The notes below the pieces were generated by a model. The model was not told where the DNA came from, did not search any database, and saw only the letters and a program-made list of their open reading frames with translations. From positions 6,978,575 to 7,042,574 of the forward strand of contig JADCRB010000040.1 in assembly GCA_021464245.1 (NCBI GenBank): a DNA stretch of 64,000 nucleotides, in the 5' to 3' direction. The DNA is from Carallia brachiata (Eukaryota > Streptophyta > Magnoliopsida > Malpighiales > Rhizophoraceae). The translations under genes were made by a program, and so were the position numbers. Numbering within the stretch: the first letter of the stretch is position 1; every line of letters starts with the position of its first letter. This document shows, in pieces, positions 37,444 through 49,875 of the stretch.

Positions 37444-38215
37444 TTTAGAGGTGCAAATGAGTCGAGCCGAGTCGAGTTTGGTCAGATTCGAGTTCGCCTC
37501 GTTAAGAATCTTTCTAAACTCGAACTCGGCTCAATCTCGATTCAAGCTCGGCTCGATCTCGATTCGAGCTTTAAAAATGAAGGTTCGAACTCGACTCGTT
37601 ACATTTTACCGAAATTTGGGTTCGGCTCGAATTCGACTCGATTTTTCTTTTATTGGTATTTTTATTAGCCATGTTATACATCATTAATCAATTTACTAAT
37701 TGTATTTTAAGTTTCTCTAATTCAAAAAATTTATATTCTTTTGTAAAGAAAAATAAATATGCAATTTTACTTTAATTAAGAAAAAAATCAAATAAAAAAA
37801 GAGAGACAGAAGGAAATAATAGAGGAATAATATACTAGAGTTGAACTTGGGTCTTTCAGGGCAACGGTTTGGTAGACTTGAGAGGTTGAAAGCATTTGAA
37901 AACAAATAAAAAATCAACCCTAATTTCATTGTTATTTATATTAAAAGTTAAATGATACAATTAAGTGTTATTAATACATTAAACGAGCCCATAATGATAC
38001 ATATTAAACGAGCTCTTAATGATACATTTATCTAACTGTTCACGATCCTGTACCGAGTCGAACTTGCTATTGTTCAGACTCGGCTCATTTATTAAACGAG
38101 TTTTAATTTTAGTTCGTGTATCACTCATTTAATAAATGAACGAGTCCAAGCCGAGCCTTTACCAAGCCGAGTAACCGAACTTTTAATGAACGTATCAACT
38201 CGTTTGTAATTCTAG
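37444..38215. mobile_element. MITE-like element between the two SUN copies
   Basis: The left end TTAGAGGTGCAAATGAGTCGA and the complement of the right end (CTAGAATTACAAACGAGTTGA) are imperfect inverted repeats. Subterminal sequence repeats GAGTCGAG, CTCGACTCG and GCTCGG motifs, and the interior is AT-rich. This is a familiar look for a high-copy non-autonomous plant DNA transposon. No transposase. Confidence 0.65.
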
Positions 38216-38618
38216 TTAGATCCTTAAGGTGCCATTAACATTAACAATTTAAGCATGAGAATGGGCCTTAAATGGGCGGAAATTTTCTTCCTGGGTCCGC
38301 CTGATACTGCCAGGCCCGATTCGTGTGAAGGAGAGCCCACCCCGCTCGTCTCCACATGCTCAAAATTCAAACGACACCGAGCGCTCAAAAAGTCCCGGCG
38401 CGGCGTCGTTTTATTCAATATTATGCTTCCCTCCAAATTTCTCCGGGACGGTCCCGCCTGGAATTCTCACGTGCAGTTCTCTGTTTTTTTTTTTTTTGTT
38501 AATTTCTTTTTCTAGAAGATTAGGGTTTCAGTTCAATTCTAATCTCCCCGGTGGCTTTAAGTTTCGATTTCCTTTTGATTCCGGCAATAGAAGTGACTGT
38601 GATTGCGGAACCAGAGCA

Positions 38619-41076
38619 ATGTCCGCCCCGACGGTGTCGATCACGGCGAACTCAGCGTCTCAGCGGAAGCCGGTCGTGGTCGGGGAGAAGAAGCTTTAAA
38701 ACATAAATCTGTTGCCCACTGAGGCTGGGCACGTTGCAATTGGCAGTGGCATGGATCTGAACGTCCATGCGATTCTTGGGGAGGCAGTTCAGGAGAGAAC
38801 TTCCAAAGATCTGGTCCAAGTCAAAAGGACAGCTTTGCCCAATTCCACTGCCTCGCCGCGCAGGACGGTGAGTGTTTTCACTGTGCATTTTGTGATGGTT
38901 GGTACTGATAGGGTTGGTGCAGATGGTTGGGAGGCCGGTCTTGATGTCAGGGGATGATCCCACGGTGCTCACTGAAATTGGATTATCAGAATTAGAGGGG
39001 AGAATCGCTGAGGTCGAGTCCTTCTTGAAGACCACTGCCAAACTGATTGAGGTTCAAGTGGAGGCGGTCGATGAGAAGATGGACAAACAATTTGGAGAAT
39101 TGAGAATGGAAATGAGCAAGAACACGGATGACAGGGCTTCAATTTTGGAGAGCATGTTGAAGGAATTAGTAGCTTGAAGTGATGAATTTGAGAAGTCAAT
39201 AATAGAGTTGAAGGCCGTGGATTGGTTGTCAAAGCAGGACTTCGGAACGTTTATGAGGAGTTGAAGAGGGAGAAGGGTCGCAAGCGTGGTGGAATTGTTG
39301 TGAGTTTGGATGATATAGAGGCGTACGCGAGGGAAATGGTGGATAAGGAGATAGAGAACCATGCAGCTGATGGACTTGCGAGAGTGGATTATGCCTTGGC
39401 ATCTGAAGGGGCGATGGTTCTGAAGCACTCAGAACCATTTATGCCTAGAAAGACCAATTGGTGTTTGACTAACCCTCTACGAGGGGTTAGTACTCAAGGA
39501 AGGATCCATCTTGATGCAGCTAAAATGTTGAAACCAAGTTTTGGGGAGCCCGGTCAGTGCTTTCCACTGAAAGGAAGTAGCGGTTTTGTGCAGATTAGAC
39601 TACGAACAGCAATTTTCCTGAGGCTATTACTTTGGAGCATGTTGCTAAGGTAATGCTTTTACTTGGTTTGATGCTTGTCTATGTTTTAGAGTTAGTTATG
39701 GTTTGCTTTCAATACATGTTATTTCTGTCAGATATTTTTAATGTTATATGGGAGATACATTTATTGATCCAAGACCGTGATGATTTGATCTTTGCAATTT
39801 TTGTCATTTAATGCATTAGCATCCGGCAAATAGTGTTCATGTGGTAGCAACAACTCACCCTTTCTTTGTATTTCGCAATTAATTTTCAAATATATGATCC
39901 CACTAACATGTGATGCTACCAGTCTATAGTTGTTGATCTTTTTTGGCACAGTACAATACCTTATGGTTCTACACGCTGTGGTGGGCGTGATTTTGAACTG
40001 TTGATTTGCGTCTGTCACTGTGTTGACGCTTAAAATTACGTTTCCCTGCTAGTCTTACTTCCTCTATTCCTGTCATTGTTTTCTCCTTTCTCTGTAGCGT
40101 CTTCTCCAAACTTTTACCAGAATATCTCTATAACCGAAGATAGATTCTATCATTATTCATTATTTCTGAATCTTCAATTGAAATTGAGTCTGGAAGGATA
40201 ATAATAAAGAGTGCTAGGTTCCAAAATCCTTAACTATAGAGTTACTGGTATACATCCACACACGAGCAGTATAATAGCTTACTAATCTTACTTGTAAAAT
40301 TAACTCAATAGTCTCAGTACATCTCATTGTAGATAAATTACTTAGGATCTATGCAACTTTTAAAATTCAAATATTACTTGACGCCTAGCAAAGTACTGAA
40401 GTAGGGGGAAAAAAAGGAACTATTACAAGAAACTAATTGAGTGAATTTAATGGATGCTTCCACTTTAGGGTATAATAGGATGTGAAGGAGATAGTGCATT
40501 CCTGCATACTGTGTGCCTTGTCTGTTATGCTTTAAGGCTTATCATTGGTTACCAAACAAAAGTGAATTCTTACCTTTGGTTTAAGGGTTTAAGCCAAATG
40601 AAAATGCTATGGCCTACGGTTTTGTGTGAGTTTGATATGTTTCCCATATTTATTCCAGACTCAACAGAACTGGGACGCCTTCTTTTACTCCATTTGTGCT
40701 CTTTATCAAGACAACTCTCCCACAACTAGTTTATGTGCTGAAATATACTCTATTATTTTTGCAATGACAGAGTGTTGCTTATGACAAGTCAAGTGCTCCC
40801 AAGGACCGTCGAGTATCTGGTTGGCTGGAAGGGCATGATTTTGATGTAGCAGTTGATGCTGAAAAAATGTTTCTTTTGAGAGAGTTTACTTATGATCTTG
40901 AGAAGAGTAATGCTCAGATATTCGATGCATTGGATTCGGCAGCTTCTTGTCTTATTGACACGGTCAGGCTGGACTTCATATCGAACCATGGAACCTCAGC
41001 CAACATTTGCATTTATCGCTTGAGGGTGCATGGTCTTGAACCTGACACAGTTTCGGTTATGAAAATGCTGTCTTGA
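38619..41076 (+). pseudogene. SUN: SUN-domain inner nuclear envelope protein (AtSUN1/2-like), disrupted
   Basis: Functional relatives sit in the inner nuclear membrane and bind KASH partners to form LINC bridges (family knowledge). Two exons: 38619-39649 and 40771-41076. Visible in order: N-terminal nucleoplasmic domain (MSAPTVSITAN), one membrane helix, coiled coil (LEGRIAEVESFLKTT), and SUN domain ([58 protein letters not shown]). Disruptions: TAA at 38697-38699; one inserted G in the membrane helix near 38899; TGA at 39175-39177; one T lost near 39252; one C lost near 39616. Compared with the 36957 copy it also lacks about 12 codons before the membrane helix. Correcting the indels gives 446 codons, but both stops remain. 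If the stops are real, this is a pseudogene. Confidence 0.85.
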
Positions 41077-42296
41077 CACCACCCCTTTTCTAGCTGTGTC
41101 TTCGCTTTTCTTCTTTTCACTGTTTTTGAGGTTGATTCAAATCGAACTCTAGACTTCATACGTGCATAGAATTATTCCACCCTCTTTACTTTCTCTGTTA
41201 GTTTTTATCTAGTTGCACGGGTTTTTTTAAATGGTTATTCTTCATGGTAGTCATCATTTGAGCTGTTAGGAACGTTGTTGGCCTTGATGTGTGTAAATGC
41301 TTTGTCTTTTTACTGGAAATCCCTGTTAGCAAGATAATGATATTACTGTTTCTTCATTGTTATAGTCTTGAGCTGTCGTAGCCATTTTGGATCAGTTCTG
41401 TACTGTACTTAGCTAACCGTCGCAATTATGCTATTGCCTATTCTAGCATGGGTTTATACTACTAGGGTAATCTTCGTGCAATGGGCGATGCTGGGTTTTT
41501 ATTTATTTATTTATTTTATTTTTTGTTGCGACGGTAGTTAAACACTTAGAGGATAAGATGCTGTATACTTGATCCTTCTCCATATTCCAATACGGGATTC
41601 TTGTACATTGAAAAGTCTTCTTTTTTTTTTTAGACAATAACTGTGTTGGTATGTGATAACTGATAAGTTTTGCATCCGCTAGTGTGTGCTGAAATTACAA
41701 TGGTTGTGTTATGGTATGAGATAGCTGACAAGTTTTGCATCCGCTGGTGTGTGCTGAAATTACCAGTTTGTGTCCTTGTCTTTCTATTTCTTTATCAAGT
41801 GTTCCATCGATTACTTCCAGTACTAACGGTGGTCTTGGTGTATAAAACTCTGCACAGCCACAAATTTGTATTGGGTATCATCCAAGTTGTGAAAGTGTGG
41901 AGATGCAGCATGCAATTCTTGATTTATATCTCATTTTCTGTTTGTTGGGTTTTGATAAACTGACTGTAACTGTTAGCAGATTGGAGAGTATCAAATATCA
42001 ATGGATACCCAGACATATGACCAATAATGATGGAAGGCTTGTTTGAAATGTTCACATGGGTTACTTCTATACTTCAAGTGCCAGGAGCTTGTCCTATCCA
42101 TGTGGATACCGCTCTCAAGGTCAAGTTACTCTGTATCTGGACGCCTATGATCAAGACACCTGCAAGGTATTGACAATCCACTATCTTAGAATTATTAATT
42201 CTTTTTTTTTTCTTAGAGATTAAAATTCCATTAAATGATTAAGTCAATCTTTCCAATTTCACTTTTCATTAAAAAAAAAAGAAAAACATTAGGCTT
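41077..42296. other. SUN 3' flank and intergenic DNA
   Basis: No separate gene is supported. It contains the tandem duplication at 41643-41763. Confidence 0.5.
41643..41763. repeat. About 64-bp tandem duplication
   Basis: Two adjacent copies share AAGTTTTGCATCCGCT followed by GTGTGTGCTGAAATTAC. The second copy differs by a few substitutions. Confidence 0.85.
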
Positions 42297-42307
42297 TTTG
42301 TCTGAAA

Positions 42308-42806
42308 GGATAAATATTTTTAAAGTTCTAAACCTTTAGATTTTTTTACGTTTGAGTCCTAAACCTTTTTAACATTTCATTTGAGTCCTAAATCTTTTAA
42401 TTTTTTACTATATCAGTCCTTTAAATTACGAAAAGTAGTCAATCTATTAATAAGTGAGTTTAGTTTAATAAAAATCATTTAAAAAAGCTTAAATACATGA
42501 GTTAAATATTTTTTTCATCAACAAAATATGCATATTAAAATATTTTTTTAATCAACAAATATACGAATTAAATAGGCAACATGTATATTTTTTTATAAGA
42601 AAGACATTCAATTCATATATTTAATCTTTTGTAAATAATTTTTTGTAAAGTTAAAATTATTTTTTAATAGATTGATCACTTTTGTTAAACAGAGGGACTA
42701 ATTTGGTAGAAAATCAAAAAATTTAAGACTCAAATGAAATGTCAAAAATATTTAGAACTCAAACGTATAAAAACCTAAAAGTTTAGGACTAAAAAATTCC
42801 TTATCC
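42308..42806. mobile_element. MITE-like element with target duplication
   Basis: It begins GGATAA and ends TTATCC. Long subterminal inverted similarity follows (GTCCTAAACC and its kin against GGTTTAGGAC-like sequence). The direct repeat TTTGTCTGAAA flanks it at 42297-42307 and 42807-42817. Taking shared edge bases into account the target duplication is 7-11 bp, compatible with a Mutator-like origin. The 499 bp interior is non-coding. Confidence 0.85.
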
Positions 42807-42817
42807 TTTGTCTGAAA

Positions 42818-44442
42818 CTTGACTCAAAGGCAGAATGTTGTTACAGTGTCTTGTTGGCCTCATTGCATCCGACCAAAAACATAAGCAGGCCCATCACAGA
42901 CGATGACAAAGATGAGTCTGATTCGTCCGATATTTCTGGTTCATTTCACCGGTGGCTCTGGCCAGTTGGTCCAGACTAAGAAACCCATATGCAGTCTTAT
43001 CCGCCGGTGCTGGGGGGCGTGCTACTGCTTGCTGGATAAGATTTTCGGTGAGATTCCTTTTGACAATATTAATTGACGGAAAAATTTTTTTGCTGTTTTT
43101 TTAGGTTACTGTTCGTGGTTATTAGTAGAAAACATGAGAGGTAAATTATACGACACGATATAAGAATTAAAAAAAATTATTAGATATGTAAAGAAAAATT
43201 ATACGACATATATAATTAATTATTTTAAAAAAAATTTAATTACTGATTATATGTATCATATAATTTCTTTTAATATATTTTATAATTTTTTTAAATTTTT
43301 TCATCTTATTATATAATTTATTTATTATATTGTCGATTGATAACTACAAAATAATTACTTAAAAGACGATCAGGTAGTGGTATTTATTAATTAATTAGAT
43401 TTCTCATCAGTCGGCACAGCTGGCGCAGTTTGACACTTGCACGTTCCCAGCTCAAAGAAGGGTTCATTTATTATTGTCCCTGAAACCGACGGCTCGGTGC
43501 CAACCGCGTTCCGGCAATAATGGTTTACGCGCTCTCTCCCTTCATCTCCCAACCCAAGCACGTGATGTGTATATACTAACAGTACTACTCCAGTAGCACG
43601 CGTTTATCAATTGAGAAAAATTTAGTGGGTATATAATTTTTTTTTAATATTTATACGTTTTTTTATAATTAAATTTTTTTTATATAATTATAATGATAAA
43701 AAATATTATTATTTTTTTATTTCACATTTAATCTTTATGATTATATAAAAAAATACATATAAACATAATAAAAAAAATTAATTTACTTATGTAATGGAAC
43801 TCTTATTAATTATGGAAATCATTCATTGCATCCTCGCATCTAAAAATGAACTCAAACAAAAATGTTACGGTAAAAAAATTGATAAAAATATTACAAAGAC
43901 ACGAAAAATAAATACAATTAAGTAAATATATGTTTGAGTCAGATCCATTTTTCTGGTAATCTCTATCAATTATGTAGGAAAAAAAAATAGAGAAACAGGT
44001 ATGGAATAGAGGGAGGAGACAGTGCTGGGTTCTATGTTTTTTTTTTCTTTGGTTTTTTTTAAAATATCTTATACATATTTAAGCTTTTTAACAAACAAAA
44101 AATGCAAATACATATTTTAAAAGTATTATTTGCACCGCATGCACTTTATAACCTTTTTGACAAAAAATTAAAGTAAGAAAAAAAAATACATAGATACAGA
44201 AAATAGATACAAAAATAATTACAATCAATCAATTAATTAATTTATGTAATTAAATAATTAATATTTATAATAAAAATAAATATATTTTTTATTAAAATTT
44301 TATTTCACTAATAATTATTTAATTATATAAAACAATCCAACTAATTATAATGCCATTGTAATTATTTCCTATCAGCCTTCTAATTTGTCCGGTTACCAAG
44401 ACTCACTAAAAAATTGCGTGGAACCCATGCCCGTTGGACTCT
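42818..44442. other. Intergenic DNA upstream of pectinesterase 1
   Basis: A GC-richer stretch at about 42850-43060 has a 57-codon open frame (start at 42903) without recognisable homology. The rest is AT-rich. No gene is called. Confidence 0.45.
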
Positions 44443-44450
44443 TATATATT
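44443..44450 (+). promoter_or_regulatory. Candidate TATA box of pectinesterase 1
   Basis: TATATATT lies about 100 bp upstream of the start codon at 44548, a plausible distance for a short 5' UTR. Identified by position only. Confidence 0.4.
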
Positions 44451-44547
44451 CAGTAGGAGAAGTCGAAAACAATAGTATGGTCTGTAGATACACGCGGATC
44501 AAAAAACTTGTACTTACTCCGCAACAATTAAAGCTTGAAGCCACAAA

Positions 44548-47500
44548 ATGCAAAGAATATCTTCTTCTTCGTTTCTATTGTTTCCACTGATGATATGCTT
44601 CATTTCCTCAGCCGCAGCAATGTTAACCTCCTCGCAGTCCAATAATACTGCTGCAATATCTTCCCAGTCTGCTTGTAAATCAACTCTGTACCCTAAACTC
44701 TGCCGTTCCATCTTATCAGCATTTGGTTCGTCGCCGACCGACCGGTACGGCTATGGCAAGTTCTCGGTGAAACAATGCCTGAAGCAAGCGGAAAGATTGT
44801 CCAAGTCCATAAGCTACTATCTGACCCACTACAATTCTCGGTCCAAAATGAGCGTGGAGGAGGTCGGGGCGCTGGAGGATTGCCGGGAGCTGGCGGAACT
44901 CAATGTGGACTACTTGGGGGAGATATGGGCAGAGCTGGACAAGGCGGAGTCTTTCAGCGATGAGCTGGTGGAGAAAGTGGGGAGTTTGTTGAGTGGGGTG
45001 GTGACCAACCAGCAGACGTGCTTTGATGGGTTGGTGCAGGTGGTGGTGATGGAGTACCCCAAGAAGAAGAGTGGCAATGTTAATGGAGGAGTAGTAGGTT
45101 CATTGTTTGTGCCTCTCTCGAATGCTACTCGGTTGTATAGCGTGTCTCTTGGACTAGTCACGCATGCACTGGAAAGGAATTTGAGGAACAACAGGAGGAC
45201 GACAGGCTCGTCTGCTTCTCATCAGCAAGGAGTCTTATTCCCAAGGAACCATGTTCGTGAACCACTTGAAAGTCTGATCAAGGTATTACCAATTCTCAAC
45301 TCACCCTTTTTCGATCTGTTTTGGTGATATGATTGCCCTTTTGTTGAATTTTTGTGCTCCGAAGAGAAACAATTTTTGATTTTTTTTAATATTTCAATCG
45401 CTACTTACTAATTTTATTTCTCTTTTAAATTAATAAGATTTCTTAATAATTTAACATCACACAATTTATTTTTTTTATTTTTTTATATCAAATAGATTTT
45501 ATTTATCTTGTAATATAAGATTATAAATAAATTATATTAACTAAAAAATATTAATCAAATTAAAAATCTTCTATTTCTATACATCATTATCATCTTTAAC
45601 GATGATAGCCTGTGCTTTAAAATGAGTTAAGTTGAAAGTAACAATAAAAATTTTTGTTAATTACATATTTACATTGGTTGCACATGGGTCAGAGTCTTTG
45701 AGATCTTTCAGCATAGATATGCTTTTCCTTAATTAATTACCTCGGCAGGCTTTAATGCTAAACACACCTCTCTAGATCGGGCGTTTCTCAAATGCCACTT
45801 CAGGTGCCAATTAATCAATGCATGTGGAGCTTCCACACATCGTTTTTTTTTAGTGGGATAGCAATTTATCATTAAAAACAAAATGAAGGAGAAGACTGTA
45901 AGTCGAAACCCACTTCATTTAGTAAAAAACACTCATTTTCTATCATTCTAACTACATATGCCACGACATTTTTATTCAATATCGTTATATCGAAGGGCTC
46001 GATTGGGTTGAATTTTTTGTGGGATAATTTTTCTCCCCCTCAATCCTATATCTAATTTAAGAAAAAGAAGGACAGACGAGAATAAAAAGTATTTAATACA
46101 ATATTAAATTAATTATTTCATTTAAAGCGTAAATCTCATAATCTAATTATGTTTTATAAACTTTTATTTCTATGATTTTAACTTCATTCTGTTCCTCTTT
46201 AAAGTTATGTATTTTGTGTTCAAAAAAAAAATTCATGCATTTTATTAAGTCTACAATATATACTTTCTAAAGTAGAATATTGTTTCTTTAAGACTGGATT
46301 GGCAGTCCGAAGATATGTATGCCAAGAATTATTAAGCCGAAAATTCCTTGAGGCGTGTCACTCAAAAGATCGACTAGCTTACGCAGGACCTCTGTCAATT
46401 TTTTTTTTTTGGTAGAGACTATTTATGTCCGCTAAAAAAGCTAAATAATCTTGAATTGTTTTATTCTTACTTGTTAAAGAATATAAAATTCAACATTTCG
46501 AAAATACAAAAATTTGACATGACATGAATTATAATGTTTATAAGTTTTCTCACCTACTAACTTGAACTTTTAAGTAGATTTTAGGTTTGTCTCAACTATG
46601 TGGATTTTAAGTTGTAAAGTATCCTTTGGCTTTTTTAATATATCTATGAAATGAATTATAAAAATATTACATGCAACCAATAAACGACTTCATATATTAT
46701 ATAGATTTATAGGATTTACTGATTTATTGAAAAAAATTATGGTTGGTACACAAGTTTATAAATATATACATACATACATACATACTCCATTTTGGTATGT
46801 CAGTGTCTTAGTTTTTTTTTTGTTTTTTGCTGGGTCCATATTATTGTCATGGTTATTTGATTCGTCAATTTCATCAGTAGATTTTTTGACCTTTGCGACG
46901 TACTGACGTTGTGCAATCAAACTCATTACCTAAGACTGCCGAACTCCAGCTGTGCGTAGCAAACACAATTGGGTAAGAAATCGCCGCACCCGCACGACCT
47001 AATCTTTTGGAGCTACTGAACGTGGACGGCTCCCTCCCATACAGTCTGTTATGAAGATAACTCGGAGGTCAACCACGCACGCGCATATACCCCAATTTTT
47101 CTCATAAATAAACATGCAAACCAACCAGCCGGAAGCAAGGCTGTTAAAATCTCAATTTTGATCGTACAATTTTACAATCTTACAATTATATGTAAAATTA
47201 ATGGTTCGAATTACAGTAAAATTTTGATAGAATTTTGTAAAAAAAAAATGATAATATCGATCCTTATTTTACGATTTCATTTCCTTTAAAATAAAATTTT
47301 GAGTTGAAACTCATCTTTATAAATAATATAAAAAAATAACTCATAAAATAACTCATCTTTATTTAGTAATTATGAGCAAGTAAGTAATTAGATGTAAAAA
47401 GAAATTCTAACTCATAAAATTATGTTGTGACCACTATAAAGAGGGGAGAGGTTATTTTTCTCCCATACAATAAGAGAATTGTTGTAAGCGTTCTTATTAT

Positions 47501-49550
47501 TATTGAGTTGATATATGTAAAATGTTTAATTGTGATATATATATATAACATATTATTATTTTTTATTAGAATGTTACGATTATACAATCTGATTTTATGA
47601 TCAGATTTATAACATTTTAAATCGATCTTACGTACAATTTCCATTTTTAACAAGCTTGGTCAGGACTACCTCAAATGGTACCATAGTCGTGTGTCATGGG
47701 AGAAATTAGAGATTGAGTTTTCTCACCTTCTTTAGCTCCGCAAAAATTTTGTCGGATTTAGCTCAGGTTCAAAATACTTTATTTTTGCTGTGTTTTGAGA
47801 CGTACAATTCCCTTCTCCAGCTAGCATCTAACAATTAACCAATAATTATTACTGTGTTTAAAAAAAAAAAAAACACCCAAAAGGGCTTTCTTTTTTAGGA
47901 GGAAAAAAAAATTCTATATATGTTGGACTCTATTTTTGTTGGGCTCCCCTCCTCCCATGATTTCCTCCGGGGTATTACCTATTCAGTTAAAACTGTAACC
48001 ATATCAAATGAACCGCATGCAGGCTTTACGGAAAAGTTCATGCCACACACCCAACAATTGTACAGGGAGACAACGTAGGCTTGTAGAAATGGCGGAACAT
48101 GGAATCCTTGTAAGCAACACGGTGATTGTCAGCCTTGATGGTAATGGCAACTTCACGTCCATTGGAGATGCCATCGCAGTTGCTCCCAACAATTCAAAGC
48201 CTGCAGATGGCTATTTCGTGATATATGCTAGGGAAGGGAGTTATCAGGAGTACGTTATTGTCCCCAAGAACAAGAAGAACATAATGCTGATCGGTGATGG
48301 GATCAACCGGACAGTGATCACCGGTAACCACAGCGTCATTGACGGCTGGACCACTTTCAATTCTTCAACATTCGGTAAGTAAGCTAATCCGAAACTTGTT
48401 TAAAATTCCATTAATTTTGTCTTAAGACTTTGCAATCCTTGCAGCTTAAGGGGGTCCCTTCTGTTTCTATAAGAAAAAAATAAATTGAACGGAAGATATA
48501 CCTCTAGTCATATTAATCAATAAATATAGACCGCAATTACAGAACGTACCAAAAAGAATTTTGTAGTATTAGTAACAGAGCTTTCTAGCATATAACTAAA
48601 TAATTTTTAAGCGTACCACATAATTCTCCTTATATAGTTTAGATACCTGTCAGTTATTTTTCCTGATCCACTTCCTCTTATCAAGTAAGTGGCTATAGCT
48701 GGTTCAAACTAAACTAACAGACTTTTAAAGATTATTTGGATGGCTATCTTTTTATTTTCTTCTTTAGTTATTATCATCAATTACCATCAATCTCTAATCA
48801 TGTGGTCAGCTTGAGAATATTTCAACACCTTCGAGATTCTCCTTTTATGATGCAGCTGTTTCAGGAGAGAGATTTGTAGCTGTGGACATTACTTTCAGGA
48901 ACACGGCTGGTCCAGAGAAGCACCAAGCAGTAGCTTTAAGGAACAATGCTGATCTCTCCACATTTTATCGCTGCAGTTTCGAAGGCTATCAAGACACTCT
49001 ATATGTACATTCAATGAGGCAATTCTACAGGGAATGTGACATATATGGAACCGTAGATTTCATTTTTGGAAATGCTGCTGCTGTCTTTCAAAGCTGCAAT
49101 TTGTACGCGCGCAAACCATTACCTAACCAGAAGAATGCCTTCACTGCTCAGGGTCGCACCGATCCAAATCAAAACACTGGCATCTCCATTCACCACTGTA
49201 CCATTGAAGCTGCACCTGATTTGGCAATGGACTTGAACTCAACATTGAGCTACTTGGGTCGACCTTGGAAGGAGTACTCCAGAACTGTGTACATGCAGTC
49301 CTATATTGGACGCGTAATCGATCCAGGTGGATGGCTGGAGTGGAATGGGACCATCGGATTAGAGACCCTTTATTATGGCGAGTTTGAGAATTATGGTCCT
49401 GGCGCGAATACCAGTATGAGAGTACAGTGGCGTGGTTATAATTTGATGAACATTTCACAAGCTATGAACTTTACTGTCTTTAATTTCACAATGGGGGATA
49501 CTTGGTTGCCCAACACAGACATTCCATTCTCTGGTGGTTTGCTTGCTTAG
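44548..49550 (+). CDS. Pectinesterase with N-terminal inhibitor domain (type-I PME), copy 1
   Basis: Removes methyl esters from homogalacturonan in the cell wall, stiffening or loosening pectin. Three exons: 44548-45282, 48023-48374 and 48856-49550, total 1782 nt, 593 residues, no frameshift. The signal peptide is about residues 1-24 (LLFPLMICFISSAAA). The PMEI pro-domain spans about 37-210 with its expected cysteines. The processing motif RRLV is at about 263-266. Catalytic landmarks are GPEKHQAVALR, GYQDTLY (Asp about 409), YGTVDFIFGNA (Asp about 430) and LGRPWK. It ends PFSGGLLA. The pattern fits the PME7/20/41-type clade. Intron 1 is 2.74 kb, partly from inserted repeats. The neighbour at 49876 is a different PME on the other strand. 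Confidence 0.95.
46767..46785. repeat. (TACA)n microsatellite in PME 1 intron 1
   Basis: About five tetranucleotide units of TACA/CATA. Confidence 0.85.
47140..47655. mobile_element. Possible MITE in PME 1 intron 1
   Basis: The left boundary CTGTTAAAATCTCAATTTTG and the complement of the right boundary, CTTGTTAAAAATGGAAATTG, are inverted-similar. Inside each lies CGTACAATTT or its complement. The interior is AT-rich. The target duplication is unclear. Confidence 0.45.
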
Positions 49551-49875
49551 TTTCTGTCCTTGGTCTGCAGTTTTGTTCACTCTATTTAAGACCATTTAGG
49601 TTCCTCAATTTCATTGTAACTCAATCACGAAAACTTTGATGGACATGCTTTTGATCCAAGGAAATAGTACGCCAAAAAAAACAATACATTCTTGAGATAG
49701 TATTCTTATTGAGTTATTGTACATTTCCATTTTGAATTACTCAATTTGTTACAAATAACAGATGAATTGGTTTCGAAAAAATGCAGGAAAAGGATGGAAA
49801 ATATTCAAAACAAACACATGCAAACCGCACCATATAAGAAAATGTCAATCTCAGGCATGAATATATCGGTCAATC
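49551..49875. other. Short convergent spacer between the two pectinesterase stops
   Basis: Only 325 bp separate the stop codons of the two PME genes, so both 3' UTRs must lie here and may overlap as antisense transcripts. AT-rich. Confidence 0.7.

Noticed and set aside
38325..38699. 124-codon frame containing the SUN start region
   Set aside because: The upstream part is 5' UTR read through in frame. The family start is the ATG at 38619, and the frame ends at the premature TAA.
42903..43076. 57-codon open frame MTKMSLIRPIF... in a GC-richer patch
   Set aside because: Too short and without homology I recognise. It may be a fragment of an element, but is not supported as a gene.
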